Shown: in pieces, positions 16,482 to 26,994 of the stretch
How the letters are laid out: every line of letters begins with the position of its first letter
How positions within the stretch are numbered: position 1 is the stretch's first letter
Origin: Rhizobium leguminosarum bv. trifolii WSM2297
GTDB lineage: Bacteria > Pseudomonadota > Alphaproteobacteria > Rhizobiales > Rhizobiaceae
Length of the DNA: 64,000 nt
Direction of reading: 5' to 3'
Assembly: GCF_000271845.1 (NCBI RefSeq)
Contig: NZ_JH719395.1
Span: 819,180 to 883,179, forward strand
Made by a program: the position numbers and the translations under genes
Notes under the pieces: model-generated
The model's input: only the letters and a program-made list of their open reading frames with translations
What the model was told of the DNA's origin: nothing
Database searches by the model: none

Positions 16482-16565
16482 AATATGCATGCCATTGTCA
16501 GGATTCAATGGCGGGCGGGGAATGTCTTATTTCCCGCTGGCGAAGCCAGGCAAAGGATGCATATT
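16482..16565. other. Cloverleaf-like nested inverted repeats between fpr and pcs
   Basis: Four complementary pairs nest in 84 bases. An outer 9-bp perfect pair joins AATATGCAT (16482-16490) to 16557-16565. Inside are GCCATTG...CAATGGC (16491-16497 with 16506-16512), an 8-bp stem with one G-T pair (16515-16522 with 16530-16537, 7-base loop) and TGGC-GAA-GCCA (16538-16548). Together they would fold as a four-way junction. It is not a tRNA: there is no T-arm or anticodon pattern and arm lengths are wrong. It could be a structured RNA or small mobile repeat. The rest of the 350-bp interval 16373-16722 shows no gene. Confidence 0.55.
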
Positions 16566-16722
16566 AGAGCGGCGCGCCGGAACTGCATGCCGGTTTTCGG
16601 CAAAAACGGTGCGACAACAAGGACCTACGACGCGGGACCCGATTCAGCAATAGGGGGTTCGGCGATATGTGGCGAATAAAGACGCTTGCCGGGGCGAGCG
16701 CGATAGGGCGGTTCGGGGGAAT

Positions 16723-17460
16723 ATGAAGATTTTCAACTATAAGCGCGTTCCTTACGCGGAGATGCGCGCCTTCTCAGTCCATATCCTGACGGCCTCCGGC
16801 TCGTTCCTTGCCTTTCTCGGCGTCGTTGCCGCCGCCGAGCACCGCTTCATCGACATGTTCTGGTGGCTGGGCCTTGCCCTTCTCGTCGACGGCATAGACG
16901 GGCCGATCGCCCGCAAGGTGCGCGTCAAGGAAGTGCTGCCGAACTGGTCGGGCGATACGCTCGACAATATCATCGATTACGTCACCTATGTGCTGCTGCC
17001 GGCCTTCGCGCTCTATCAGAGCGGCATGATCGGTGAGCCCTGGTCCTTCGTCGCCGCCGGGTTGATCGTCGTTTCCAGCGCCATCTATTATGCCGATATG
17101 GGCATGAAGACGGACGAGTATTTCTTCTCCGGCTTCCCCGTCGTCTGGAACATGATCGTCTTTACGCTGTTCGTTATCGATGCCAGCGCCATGACCGCGC
17201 TCGCCGTCGTCATCGTCTCGGTGGTGCTGACCTTCCTGCCGATCAATTTCCTGCACCCGGTCCGGGTCAAAAGGCTGCGCCCGCTCAATCTCGGTGTCTT
17301 TTTCCTGTGGTCGGCGCTGGGCATTTTTTCGCTGCTGATGCATTTCGACACGCCCGAATGGGCGCTCATTCTCTTCATTGTGACTGGGCTCTATCTTTAC
17401 GTCATCGGTGCGGTGCTGCAATTCTTCCCCGCTCTCGGACGCGAAACTAAGGACGGTTGA
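16723..17460 (+). CDS. pcs: Phosphatidylcholine synthase
   Basis: A 245-residue integral membrane enzyme that condenses choline with CDP-diacylglycerol to make phosphatidylcholine, the one-step pathway found in rhizobia, Agrobacterium and Brucella. The CDP-alcohol phosphotransferase motif is visible as DGIDGPIARKV followed by SGDTLDNIIDYVTY (about residues 57-92). Eight hydrophobic segments are readable. The N-terminus MKIFNYKRVPYAEMRAFSVH closely matches the Sinorhizobium protein as I remember it. ATG 16723 follows GGGGGA; an upstream frame to 16669 adds unrelated residues. The stop is one base before the next gene. Confidence 0.95.
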   Translation: MKIFNYKRVPYAEMRAFSVHILTASGSFLAFLGVVAAAEHRFIDMFWWLGLALLVDGIDGPIARKVRVKEVLPNWSGDTLDNIIDYVTYVLLPAFALYQSGMIGEPWSFVAAGLIVVSSAIYYADMGMKTDEYFFSGFPVVWNMIVFTLFVIDASAMTALAVVIVSVVLTFLPINFLHPVRVKRLRPLNLGVFFLWSALGIFSLLMHFDTPEWALILFIVTGLYLYVIGAVLQFFPALGRETKDG

Positions 17461-17461
17461 G

Positions 17462-18442
17462 ATGACGAAGACGCAGGCGGTTTCATTCTCGAGGACGGGC
17501 GGGCCGGAGGTTTTCGACTATGTCGAAGTCGATCTCCCCAAGCCCTCGACGGGTGAGGTGCAGATCCGCCAGGCGGCGGTCGGCCTCAATTTCATCGATG
17601 TCTATTTCCGCAACGGCTCTTACAAGGTGCCGCATCTGCCCTTCGTCACCGGCAAGGAGGGCGCCGGTACCGTGACGGCGCTCGGCCCCGGTGTTACGGA
17701 TTTCAAGCTTGGCGATCGCGTTGCCTATGCCAGCGCCGACGGCGCCTATAGCGCTGAGCGCAATATCGAGACGCGCCATCTTGTGCATGTGCCTGATGGC
17801 ATCGAACTCGAAACGGCGGCGGCGATGATGCTGAAGGGCATGACTGCCGAGTATCTCTTGAACCGCACGTTCAAGGTCGGCCCTGAGACCGTCCTGCTGT
17901 TTCATGCCGCTGCCGGCGGTGTGGGACTGATCGCCGGCCAATGGGCAAAGGCGCTCGGCGCCACCGTCATCGGCACTGCGGGCTCTGAGGACAAGGTCGA
18001 ACTGGCGCTCGCCCATGGCTACGACCATGTGATCAATTACAAGAGCGAAGACTTCGTCAGCCGGGTCCGCGATATCACGGCCGGCAAGGGCGTCGATGTC
18101 GTCTATGATTCGATCGGCCGCGATACTTTTCCACAGTCGCTCGATTGCCTTAAGCCGCGCGGTCTCTTTGCCTCTTTCGGCCAATCTTCCGGGCCGATCG
18201 AGAATTTCACCCTTGCCATGCTGGCGCAGAAGGGGTCGCTCTATGCGACGCGGCCGACGCTCTTCACCTATATCGCCGCGCGCCATGAGCTGATCGACAG
18301 CGCCAAGGCGCTATTTGATGTTGTGCAAAGCAACAAAGTGCGTATCAATATCAATCAAACCTATCCGTTACGTGAGGTTGGGCGGGCTCACGCGGATCTG
18401 GAAACAAGAAAAACAACAGGAACGACGCTGCTGATTCCATGA
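17462..18442 (+). CDS. qor: NADPH:quinone oxidoreductase, zinc-free MDR family
   Basis: A 326-residue medium-chain reductase of the zeta-crystallin/Qor class. It has the N-terminal GroES-like domain (GLNFIDVYFRNGSYKVPHLP, GKEGAGTVTALGPGV), the Rossmann motif AAAGGVGLIAGQWAK near residue 150, and the family ending in LETRKTTGTTLLIP. The catalytic and structural zinc cysteines of alcohol dehydrogenases are absent, as expected. ATG 17462 begins one base after the pcs stop, so the pair is cotranscribed; no metabolic link to phosphatidylcholine is known. Confidence 0.92.
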   Translation: MTKTQAVSFSRTGGPEVFDYVEVDLPKPSTGEVQIRQAAVGLNFIDVYFRNGSYKVPHLPFVTGKEGAGTVTALGPGVTDFKLGDRVAYASADGAYSAERNIETRHLVHVPDGIELETAAAMMLKGMTAEYLLNRTFKVGPETVLLFHAAAGGVGLIAGQWAKALGATVIGTAGSEDKVELALAHGYDHVINYKSEDFVSRVRDITAGKGVDVVYDSIGRDTFPQSLDCLKPRGLFASFGQSSGPIENFTLAMLAQKGSLYATRPTLFTYIAARHELIDSAKALFDVVQSNKVRININQTYPLREVGRAHADLETRKTTGTTLLIP

Positions 18443-18481
18443 GATCCGAACGGACCGGTCGGCAGAAGAAATGAGGGGAAC

Positions 18482-20050
18482 GTGTCGCCATTGAATGTGC
18501 CGGATCCCGGTGCGTTATTATCCGTGCAGAAGCTGACGAAGTTTTTCGGTGGCTTTGCCGCCTGCAATGAAATCGATCTCGATATAGCGCCGGGCGAAAT
18601 TCACGCGCTTCTCGGCGAAAATGGCGCAGGCAAATCCACCCTGGTGAAGATGCTGTTCGGCGTTGTGGAGCCGACGGCCGGACATATCCTCTGGCAGGGC
18701 AAGCCGGTTGTAATCGCCTCGCCGGGGGAAGCCCGCAAGCACGGCATCGGCATGGTCTTCCAGCATTTTTCGCTGTTCGAGGCGCTGACGGTTGCCGAAA
18801 ACATCGCGCTGTCGCTCGATGACGCCATTCCGATCGACCGGATCGCCGCGGAGGCGAGGGCGCTGTCGCAAGCCTACGGCCTGCCGCTCGACCCGCATGC
18901 CCACGTCGCCGATCTCTCGGTCGGCGAGCGCCAGCGCATCGAGATCGTCCGGGCGCTACTGCAGAACCCGAAGCTCATCATTCTCGACGAGCCGACCTCG
19001 GTGCTGACGCCGCAGGAGGCCGACAGGCTGTTCGAGACGCTGTTCAAGCTGCGCGCCGAAGGCCGCTCGGTTCTCTATATCAGCCACCGACTGGAAGAGG
19101 TGCAGCGCATCTGCGATCGCGCCACGGTGCTGCGCCATGGTCGCGTGACCGGCGCCTGCGATCCCAAGCGGGAAACGCCCGCTTCGCTTGCCCGCATGAT
19201 GGTCGGCAGCGAGGTGGCGGCCGTTACCCATCCGGAGCGTAGCGACAAGGGCGAGGTGCAGCTTGCCGTCGCCAACCTGTCGGTTGCTGCCCGCACACCT
19301 TTTGCCATGCCGCTGCGCGATGTCTCGATGACGGTGCGCGCAGGTGAGATCCTGGCCATTGCCGGTGTTGCCGGCAATGGCCAGAGCGAACTCTTCGATG
19401 CGCTCTCCGGTGAATATCCGGTTGCTTCGGCCGGAGCGATCGTCATCCGCAAGAAACCGGTCGGCGACCAGGGCATTACCGCCCGCCGCCTGCTCGGCGC
19501 CGGCTTCGTGCCGGAGGAGCGTCACGGCCATGCCGCCGTCTCCGCCATGAAGCTGTCGGACAATCTGGTGCTGGCCCGCAGCCAGTCGGATCGCAAGGCC
19601 TTTCTCGGTCTGCTCGGCATCATCAGGCACGGCGCGGTAAAGTCAGCCGCGCGCCGTATCTCTGAGGCGATGGATGTCCGCAAGAGCGGCGATGATCCGG
19701 CCGCAGGCTCGCTCTCCGGTGGCAATCTGCAGAAATTCATCGTCGGCCGCGAGCTCGACCGCCAGCCGGCCGTCCTCGTCGTCAATCAGCCGACCTGGGG
19801 CGTCGATGCAGGCGCCGCCAGCCGCATCCGCCAGGCGCTCGTCGATCTCGCCAGAAGCGGTTCGGCCGTTGTCGTCATCAGCCAGGATCTCGACGAGATC
19901 TTCGAAGTGGCGACCGATATTGCCGTCATCTGCGAAGGCCGCCTTTCCAGTCCGTACCCGGCGGGCGAGCTGACGCGCGAAAAGATCGGCCTGCTGATGG
20001 GCGGCCTGCATCAGAGCAGCCCTGGTGCGGAGGCAGCCCATGCGCATTGA
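18482..20050 (+). CDS. BMP-type nucleoside ABC importer, duplicated ATPase
   Basis: A 522-residue ATPase with two nucleotide-binding halves, like YufO/NupA. The first half has Walker A GENGAGKST, signature LSVGERQRIEIVRA and Walker B LIILDEPTSVLTPQE. The second half has a degenerate Walker A (GVAGNGQSELFDAL) and signature LSGGNLQKFIVGRE, which is normal for this class. The start is GTG at 18482, 39 bases after qor. Its end overlaps the first permease. Order here is ATPase, permease, permease, binding protein, all on the plus strand. Homologous systems import purine or other nucleosides; the substrate here is inferred from the binding-protein family. Confidence 0.92.
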   Translation: MSPLNVPDPGALLSVQKLTKFFGGFAACNEIDLDIAPGEIHALLGENGAGKSTLVKMLFGVVEPTAGHILWQGKPVVIASPGEARKHGIGMVFQHFSLFEALTVAENIALSLDDAIPIDRIAAEARALSQAYGLPLDPHAHVADLSVGERQRIEIVRALLQNPKLIILDEPTSVLTPQEADRLFETLFKLRAEGRSVLYISHRLEEVQRICDRATVLRHGRVTGACDPKRETPASLARMMVGSEVAAVTHPERSDKGEVQLAVANLSVAARTPFAMPLRDVSMTVRAGEILAIAGVAGNGQSELFDALSGEYPVASAGAIVIRKKPVGDQGITARRLLGAGFVPEERHGHAAVSAMKLSDNLVLARSQSDRKAFLGLLGIIRHGAVKSAARRISEAMDVRKSGDDPAAGSLSGGNLQKFIVGRELDRQPAVLVVNQPTWGVDAGAASRIRQALVDLARSGSAVVVISQDLDEIFEVATDIAVICEGRLSSPYPAGELTREKIGLLMGGLHQSSPGAEAAHAH

Positions 20051-21125
20051 ACTGGAAAAGCGCCCCGACGTCTCGAAGCTCTTCGCCTTCGTCTCGCCGC
20101 TGCTGGCCCTTGTTCTGACGCTGGCCTTCGGCGCCATCATGTTCGCCATGCTCGGCAAGGATCCGGTCGAAGCGCTGGACGCCTTCTTCGTCGAGCCGCT
20201 GCTCGAGGTCTGGTCTCTGCACGAACTGGCGATCAAGGCCGCACCGTTGATCCTGATCGCCGTCGGCCTCGCCGTCTGTTATCGCTCGAACAACTGGAAT
20301 ATCGGCGCCGAAGGCCAGTTCACCATCGGCGCCATCACCGGCTCCTATCTGCCGATCGTTTTCTACGACTGGCATTCGCCGCTGGTGCTGCCGCTGATGC
20401 TCGTCCTCGGCGCGCTCGGCGGCGCGCTTTTCGCCGCCATTCCGGCACTGTTGAAGGCGCATTTCAACACCAATGAGATTCTGACATCGCTGATGCTGGT
20501 CTATATCGCCCAGCTCTTTCTCGACTGGCTGATCCGCGGCGCCTGGCGCGATCCGAAGGGCTTCAACTTTCCGGTCTCGCGCGATTTCGCGCCGGAAGCG
20601 GTGCTGCCGGCGATCTGGGAAGAATCGGGCCGGGCCCATTGGGCCTTCATCTTCGCCATTGTCGCGGCCATCGGCGTCTGGTTCATGCTGCGTTATACGC
20701 TGAAAGGCTTCGAGATCGTCGTGCTCGGCCAATCCGAGCGGGCAGGGCGCTTTGCCGGTTTCTCCTCCCGGAAGATGATCTGGTTCAGCTTCCTCTTTTC
20801 GGGCGCCCTTGCCGGCCTTGCCGGCATCAGTGAGGTGTCAGGCTCGATCGGTCATCTGCAGCCGGCGATCTCGCCGGGCTACGGTTTTACCGCCATCATC
20901 GTCGCCTTCCTCGGCCGCCTCAACCCGCTCGGGATCATCGCCTCGGGCCTGGTGTTGGCGCTCACCTATCTCGGCGGCGAGGCGGCCCAGCTGTCGCTCG
21001 GCGTCTCCGACAAGGTCACCCGCGTCTTCCAGGGCCTACTGCTCTTCTTCGTGCTCTCCTGCGATACGCTGATCTATTACAAAATCCGCATCGTCTGGTC
21101 GCGGCTAAGGGGTGGAGCGGCATGA
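20040..21125 (+). CDS. BMP-type nucleoside importer permease 1, YufP-like
   Basis: A 361-residue permease of the branched-chain/BMP_perm_trans class. About nine hydrophobic segments are visible, with the family motifs RSNNWNIGAEGQFTIGAI (about residues 82-99), LLKAHFNTNEILTSLML and SGALAGLAGISEVSG. ATG 20040 lies 11 bases inside the end of the ATPase gene, so translation is coupled. Its stop overlaps the second permease by four bases. Confidence 0.92.
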   Translation: MRIELEKRPDVSKLFAFVSPLLALVLTLAFGAIMFAMLGKDPVEALDAFFVEPLLEVWSLHELAIKAAPLILIAVGLAVCYRSNNWNIGAEGQFTIGAITGSYLPIVFYDWHSPLVLPLMLVLGALGGALFAAIPALLKAHFNTNEILTSLMLVYIAQLFLDWLIRGAWRDPKGFNFPVSRDFAPEAVLPAIWEESGRAHWAFIFAIVAAIGVWFMLRYTLKGFEIVVLGQSERAGRFAGFSSRKMIWFSFLFSGALAGLAGISEVSGSIGHLQPAISPGYGFTAIIVAFLGRLNPLGIIASGLVLALTYLGGEAAQLSLGVSDKVTRVFQGLLLFFVLSCDTLIYYKIRIVWSRLRGGAA

Positions 21126-22042
21126 GCATCTTCGAAGCCATTCTGCTGACTGTCATCACCGCCTCGACGCCGCTCGTCATTGCCGCCCTCGGCGAACTGG
21201 TGACCGAGCGCTCCGGCGTTCTCAACCTCGGTGTCGAGGGCATGATGATCATGGGCGCGGTTGCCGCTTTTGCCGGCGCCCAGATGTCGGGCTCACCCTA
21301 TGTCGGCATCGTCTGCGGCATCGTGGCCGGGGCGCTGTTCTCGCTGCTGTTTGCCTTCCTGACGCTGACGCTGGTGGCGAACCAGGTGGCGACGGGACTG
21401 GCGCTCACCCTTCTCGGCCTCGGTGTCTCAGGCATGCTCGGCGAGGCCTATGTCAGCATGCCCGGCATCCGGCTGGGAGAGATCGTCATTCCCGTGTTGT
21501 CGGATATTCCGGTCATCGGCCATGTGCTCTTCAGGCAGGATCTGATCTTCTATCTGTCGATCGCGCTGGTGATCGGCGTCAGCTGGTTCCTGTTCCGCAG
21601 CCGCACCGGGCTGAAGCTGAGAGCGATCGGCGACAATCACGGCTCGGCCCATGCGCTCGGCATCCATGTTATCCGCACGCGATACCTGGCGGTGATGTTC
21701 GGCGGCGCCTGCGCCGGTCTTGCCGGCGCGCAGTTGTCGCTCGTCTACACCCCGCAGTGGGCCGAGAACATGTCGGCCGGCCGCGGCTGGATCACGCTGG
21801 CGCTTGTGGTTTTTGCCTCCTGGCGGCCGTGGCGGGTCTTTGCCGGCGGTTATCTGTTCGGCGCGGTCACCATCCTGCAGCTGCACGCACAGGCCTTCGG
21901 TCTCGGCATTCCCTCGCAGTTCCTCTCGATGCTGCCCTATGCCGCGACTATTGTGGTTCTGATCATCATTTCTCATAATCGGCGCACGACGTTGATCAAT
22001 ACGCCCGCCTCGCTCGGAAAGGCCTTCGTGCCGGAGCGATAA
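21122..22042 (+). CDS. BMP-type nucleoside importer permease 2, YufQ-like
   Basis: A 306-residue permease of the same class as its upstream partner. The N-terminal motif TERSGVLNLGVEGMMIMGAVAAF is characteristic, followed by NQVATGLALTLLGLGVSGMLG and a C-terminal GYLFGAVTILQLHAQAFG. Roughly eight to nine membrane segments are readable. It overlaps the first permease (ATGA) and precedes the binding-protein gene by 50 bases. Confidence 0.92.
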   Translation: MSIFEAILLTVITASTPLVIAALGELVTERSGVLNLGVEGMMIMGAVAAFAGAQMSGSPYVGIVCGIVAGALFSLLFAFLTLTLVANQVATGLALTLLGLGVSGMLGEAYVSMPGIRLGEIVIPVLSDIPVIGHVLFRQDLIFYLSIALVIGVSWFLFRSRTGLKLRAIGDNHGSAHALGIHVIRTRYLAVMFGGACAGLAGAQLSLVYTPQWAENMSAGRGWITLALVVFASWRPWRVFAGGYLFGAVTILQLHAQAFGLGIPSQFLSMLPYAATIVVLIIISHNRRTTLINTPASLGKAFVPER

Positions 22043-22092
22043 GGCAACAACACAAAGACGGGTTTCCCAACTTCAAACCAACAGGGGTCATC

Positions 22093-23169
22093 ATGAAGAA
22101 GTTCGCATTGACACTTGCCGCCTCGGCTGCCGCCGTGATCGGCATCTCTTCCGCCGCTCAGGCCGCTGACAAGACGAAGGTCTGCTTCGTCTATGTCGGT
22201 TCGCATACCGACGGCGGTTATTCGCAGGCCCATGATCTCGGCCGCCAGCAGGTTCAGGCCGAATTCGGCGACAAGATCGATACGCCTTACCTCGAAAACG
22301 TGCCGGAAGGCCCGGACGCCGAGCGCGCCATCGAACGCCTTGCCCGTTCCGGCTGCAAGCTGATCTTCACGACGTCCTTCGGCTTCATGGATGCGACCGT
22401 CAAGGTTGCCGCCAAGTTCCCCGATGTGAAGTTCGAGCACGGCACCGGCTACAAGTCCGGCCCCAACCTCGCCACCTACAATTCGCGCTTCTATGAAGGC
22501 CGCTACATCCTCGGCCAGATCGCCGCGAAGACTTCGAAGAACCATGGTGCGGCCTACATCGCCTCCTTCCCGATTCCGGAAGTGGTGATGGGCATCAACT
22601 CCTTCGAGCAGGGCGCCAGGTCGGTCGATCCGAGCTTCAAGCTGAAGGTCATCTGGGTCAACACCTGGTTCGACCCTGGCAAGGAAGCCGATGCCGCCAA
22701 GGCCATGGTCGACCAGGGCGTCGACGTGCTGACGCAGCATACCGACACCACAGCACCGATGCAGGTTGCCGAAGAACGCGGCATTCATGCCTTCGGCCAG
22801 GCATCCGACATGATCGCAGCCGGCCCGAAGGCGCAGCTGACGGCAATCGTCGATACCTGGGGCACCTACTACTCCAAGCGCGTGCACGCGCTTCTCGACG
22901 GCACCTGGAAGTCCGAGCAGAGCTGGGACGGCCTGAAGGACGGCATCCTGAAGATGGCGCCCTACACCAACATGCCTGACGACGTGAAGAAGATGGCCGA
23001 GGAAACCGAAGCCAAGATCAAATCGGGCGAACTGCATCCCTTCACCGGCCCGATCAACAAGCAGGACGGTACGCCCTGGCTGAAGGCCGGCGAGAAGGCC
23101 GATGACGGCACGCTGCTCGGCATGAATTTCTATGTCGAAGGCGTCGACGACAAGCTGCCGGCGCAATAA
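22093..23169 (+). CDS. BMP-family (PnrA-like) nucleoside-binding protein
   Basis: A 358-residue periplasmic protein. The signal peptide ends near AAQAADKTK (residues 1-24). The mature part follows the Bmp/PnrA family pattern: VCFVYVGSHTDGGYSQAHDLGRQ, a mid TSFGFMDATVKVA, EHGTGYKSGPNL, and INSFEQGARSVDPSFKLKVIWVNTW. It captures ligand for the permease-ATPase set upstream. Placing the binding protein last, just before a strong terminator, means it may have an internal promoter or be stabilised at its 3' end. Members bind purine nucleosides in the best-studied cases. Confidence 0.92.
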   Translation: MKKFALTLAASAAAVIGISSAAQAADKTKVCFVYVGSHTDGGYSQAHDLGRQQVQAEFGDKIDTPYLENVPEGPDAERAIERLARSGCKLIFTTSFGFMDATVKVAAKFPDVKFEHGTGYKSGPNLATYNSRFYEGRYILGQIAAKTSKNHGAAYIASFPIPEVVMGINSFEQGARSVDPSFKLKVIWVNTWFDPGKEADAAKAMVDQGVDVLTQHTDTTAPMQVAEERGIHAFGQASDMIAAGPKAQLTAIVDTWGTYYSKRVHALLDGTWKSEQSWDGLKDGILKMAPYTNMPDDVKKMAEETEAKIKSGELHPFTGPINKQDGTPWLKAGEKADDGTLLGMNFYVEGVDDKLPAQ

Positions 23170-23192
23170 GTTGCCTTCAATTCGCAGTTGCG

Positions 23193-23222
23193 AAGGGCGG
23201 CCCTTGTGGCCGCCCTTTTTTT
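23193..23222 (+). terminator. Rho-independent terminator of the nucleoside importer operon
   Basis: Arms 23193-23202 and 23208-23217 form a perfect 10-bp stem (AAGGGCGGCC) with loop CTTGT. The run of T residues extends to 23222. Confidence 0.9.
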
Positions 23223-23257
23223 GCTGCACTGCATACCAAGATTCCGATTTACAAAAG

Positions 23258-23270
23258 TAATACTATATGA
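23258..23270. promoter_or_regulatory. Possible GntR operator before the ytfQ-like gene
   Basis: TAATACTATATGA lies 43 bp upstream of the binding-protein start. A 10-of-13 match, TTATACAGTATGA, is found at 28870-28882, after the GntR gene that closes this locus. Both have an imperfect dyad around ATAC/GTAT. The site is a candidate only. Confidence 0.3.
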
Positions 23271-23312
23271 TTTTTTGACCCTGCGCCGCGAGACGCGGCT
23301 TGGGAGGAAATC

Positions 23313-24275
23313 ATGAAATTGAAGACTGCACTTTTGAGTGCCACGATTCTTGCTGCCTGCATGTTCGGTTCGGCTTCGGCCGGCGGACTGACTGTCGGCT
23401 TCTCGCAGATCGGCTCGGAATCGGGCTGGCGTGCGGCTGAAACGACCGTCACCAAGGAACAGGCCAAGAAGCGCGGCATCGATCTGAAATTTGCCGATGC
23501 GCAGCAGAAGCAGGAAAACCAGATCAAGGCTTTGCGCTCCTTCATTGCTCAGGGCGTCGATGCCATTCTCATTGCTCCGGTCGTTGAAACCGGCTGGGAC
23601 GACGTTCTCAAGGAAGCCAAGGAAGCCAAGATTCCGGTCATCCTTCTCGACCGTACCATCAAGGCTCCGGACGATCTCTACCTGACGGCTGTTACTTCGG
23701 ACCTGGTCCACGAGGGCAAGGTCGCCGGTGACTTCCTGGTCAAGACCGTCGGCGACAAGAAGTGCAACGTCGTCGAGTTGCAGGGCACCACCGGTTCGTC
23801 GCCGGCCATCGCCCGCAAGAAGGGCTTCGAAGAGGCTCTCGCCGGTCACGACAACCTCAAGATCGTTCGCAGCCAGACCGGTGACTTCACCCGCACCAAG
23901 GGCAAGGAAGTCATGGAAAGCTTTCTGAAGGCCGAGAATGGCGGCAAGGATATCTGCGCTCTCTACGCCCATAATGACGACATGGCCGTCGGCGCCATCC
24001 AGGCGATCAAGGAAGCCGGCCTGAAGCCAGGCAAGGATATTCTCGTCGTCTCGATCGACGCCGTGCCCGATATCTTCAAGGCCATGTCCGAAGGCGAGTC
24101 CAATGCCACGGTCGAGCTGACGCCGAACATGGCGGGTCCGGCCTTCGATGCCCTCGATGCCTACCTGAAGGACAAGAAGGCTCCGCCGAAGTGGATCCAG
24201 ACCGAATCCAAGCTCTACACGCCTGCCGACGAGCCGATGAAGGTCTACGAAGAGAAGAAGGGTCAGGGCTACTGA
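23313..24275 (+). CDS. ytfQ: Sugar ABC importer binding protein, YtfQ-like
   Basis: A 320-residue periplasmic sugar-binding protein of the ribose/galactofuranose (YtfQ) group. The signal peptide ends at about residue 23 (GSASAGG). Family motifs are VGFSQIGSESGWRAAETTV, QENQIKALRSFIAQGVDAI, LDRTIKAPDDLY, the C-lobe ALYAHNDDMAVGAIQAIKEAGLKPG and a conserved NATVELTPNMAGPAFDAL. GGGAGG precedes ATG 23313. It heads a locus with a duplicated ATPase, two permeases and a GntR regulator. E. coli YtfQ binds galactofuranose; the ligand here may be the same, but that is inference. Confidence 0.9.
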   Translation: MKLKTALLSATILAACMFGSASAGGLTVGFSQIGSESGWRAAETTVTKEQAKKRGIDLKFADAQQKQENQIKALRSFIAQGVDAILIAPVVETGWDDVLKEAKEAKIPVILLDRTIKAPDDLYLTAVTSDLVHEGKVAGDFLVKTVGDKKCNVVELQGTTGSSPAIARKKGFEEALAGHDNLKIVRSQTGDFTRTKGKEVMESFLKAENGGKDICALYAHNDDMAVGAIQAIKEAGLKPGKDILVVSIDAVPDIFKAMSEGESNATVELTPNMAGPAFDALDAYLKDKKAPPKWIQTESKLYTPADEPMKVYEEKKGQGY

Positions 24276-24354
24276 TCTGATTTGACGCCGCTGCGCAATC
24301 CTTGAATCGGGATCGATTGAGGGTGAAACGATGCAGCATTCAAGCGCTGTAGAA

Positions 24355-24383
24355 CCGCACCGGCCCATCATGGACCGGTGCGG
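24355..24383 (+). other. Strong hairpin between binding-protein and ATPase genes
   Basis: CCGCACCGG (24355-24363) pairs perfectly with 24375-24383, with CC/GG pairs continuing inside around a 5-base loop. No T tract follows, so it is more likely a 3' mRNA stabiliser that keeps the binding-protein message abundant than a terminator. Confidence 0.6.
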
Positions 24384-24460
24384 AACTGCCTTGCCGCCTT
24401 GGGACGTCATGTCCGGCCGCGGCGCGGCTTTTGCCGTCAATATCAGGAAAACAGACCCCT

Positions 24461-25980
<1,520 letters not shown>

Positions 25981-25984
<4 letters not shown>

Positions 25985-26994
25985 GGTCCTCGCTGAACGC
26001 GCTGGCTTTTCGCCTGGCGCCGCAATTGATCGCGCTCGTTGTCATTCTTTTGTTGAATTTCATCACGTCGCCGCAGTTTTTTAATGTCGTGATTCAGAAT
26101 GACCGGCTTTACGGCAGCCTGATCGATGTGCTGAATCGCGGTGCGCCGGTGGCGTTGCTGGCGATTGGCATGACGCTGGTCATTGCCACCAAGGGCATCG
26201 ATCTCTCTGTCGGGGCTGTTATCGCCATCTGCGGCGCTGTCGCCGCATCGTCGATTGTTTCAGGAAATTCAGTGGCCTACACCATTGTCCTGACGCTTTC
26301 GATCGGCATTGCCTGCGGCGTCTGGAACGGTTTGCTGGTGGCCGTGCTGAATATCCAGCCGATCATCGCCACGCTGGTTCTGATGGTCGCCGGCCGCGGC
26401 ATCGCCCAGCTGATCACCGAAGGCGCCATCCTCACCTTCAACGATGACGGGCTGACCTTTTTCGGCAGCGGCTCCATGGCCCTCCTGCCGATGCCAGTGG
26501 TCATCTGGCTTCTCGTCGGCCTGCTCGTCATCCTGCTCGTCCGCCGGACCGCACTCGGCATGCTGATCGAGGCCGTCGGCATCAATCGCCGCGCCAGCAC
26601 GCTCTCCGGCATTCAAACGCCGGTACTGCTGATGGCGGTCTATATGCTGAGCGGGCTGTGCGCCTCGATCGCGGGCATCATCGTCGCCGCCGACATCAAG
26701 GGCGCCGATGCCAACAATGCAGGTCTCTGGCTGGAGCTCGACGCCATCCTCGCCGTCGTGGTCGGCGGCAATTCGCTGCTCGGCGGACGCTTCAGCATTC
26801 TCGGATCGCTGATCGGCGCAATGATCATCCAGGCGGTGAATACCGGCATCCTGTCTTCCGGCTTCCCGCCTGAATTCAACCTGATCATCAAGGCGGTCAT
26901 CATTATCGTCATCCTCGTCATCCAGTCGCCGGCGGTGCAATCGCTCGCCATCTTCGCCAGCCGCCGGCAGGGCGGAAGGGAGCAGCCGAAATGA
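25981..26994 (+). CDS. ytfT: Sugar ABC importer permease, YtfT-like
   Basis: A 337-residue CUT2 permease with eight to ten hydrophobic segments. Family motifs include GMTLVIATKGIDLSVGAVIAICGA (about residues 60-83), LNIQPIIATLVLMVAGRG, and the cytoplasmic loop IEAVGINRRASTLSGIQT that contacts the ATPase. Its start and stop overlap both neighbours (ATGA junctions), so the ATPase and two permeases are translated as a coupled set. Confidence 0.92.

Noticed and set aside
16482..16565. tRNA gene suggested by the cloverleaf-like folding
   Set aside because: The arm lengths and loops do not match tRNA, and no T-arm GTTCNANNC or anticodon stem pattern is present.
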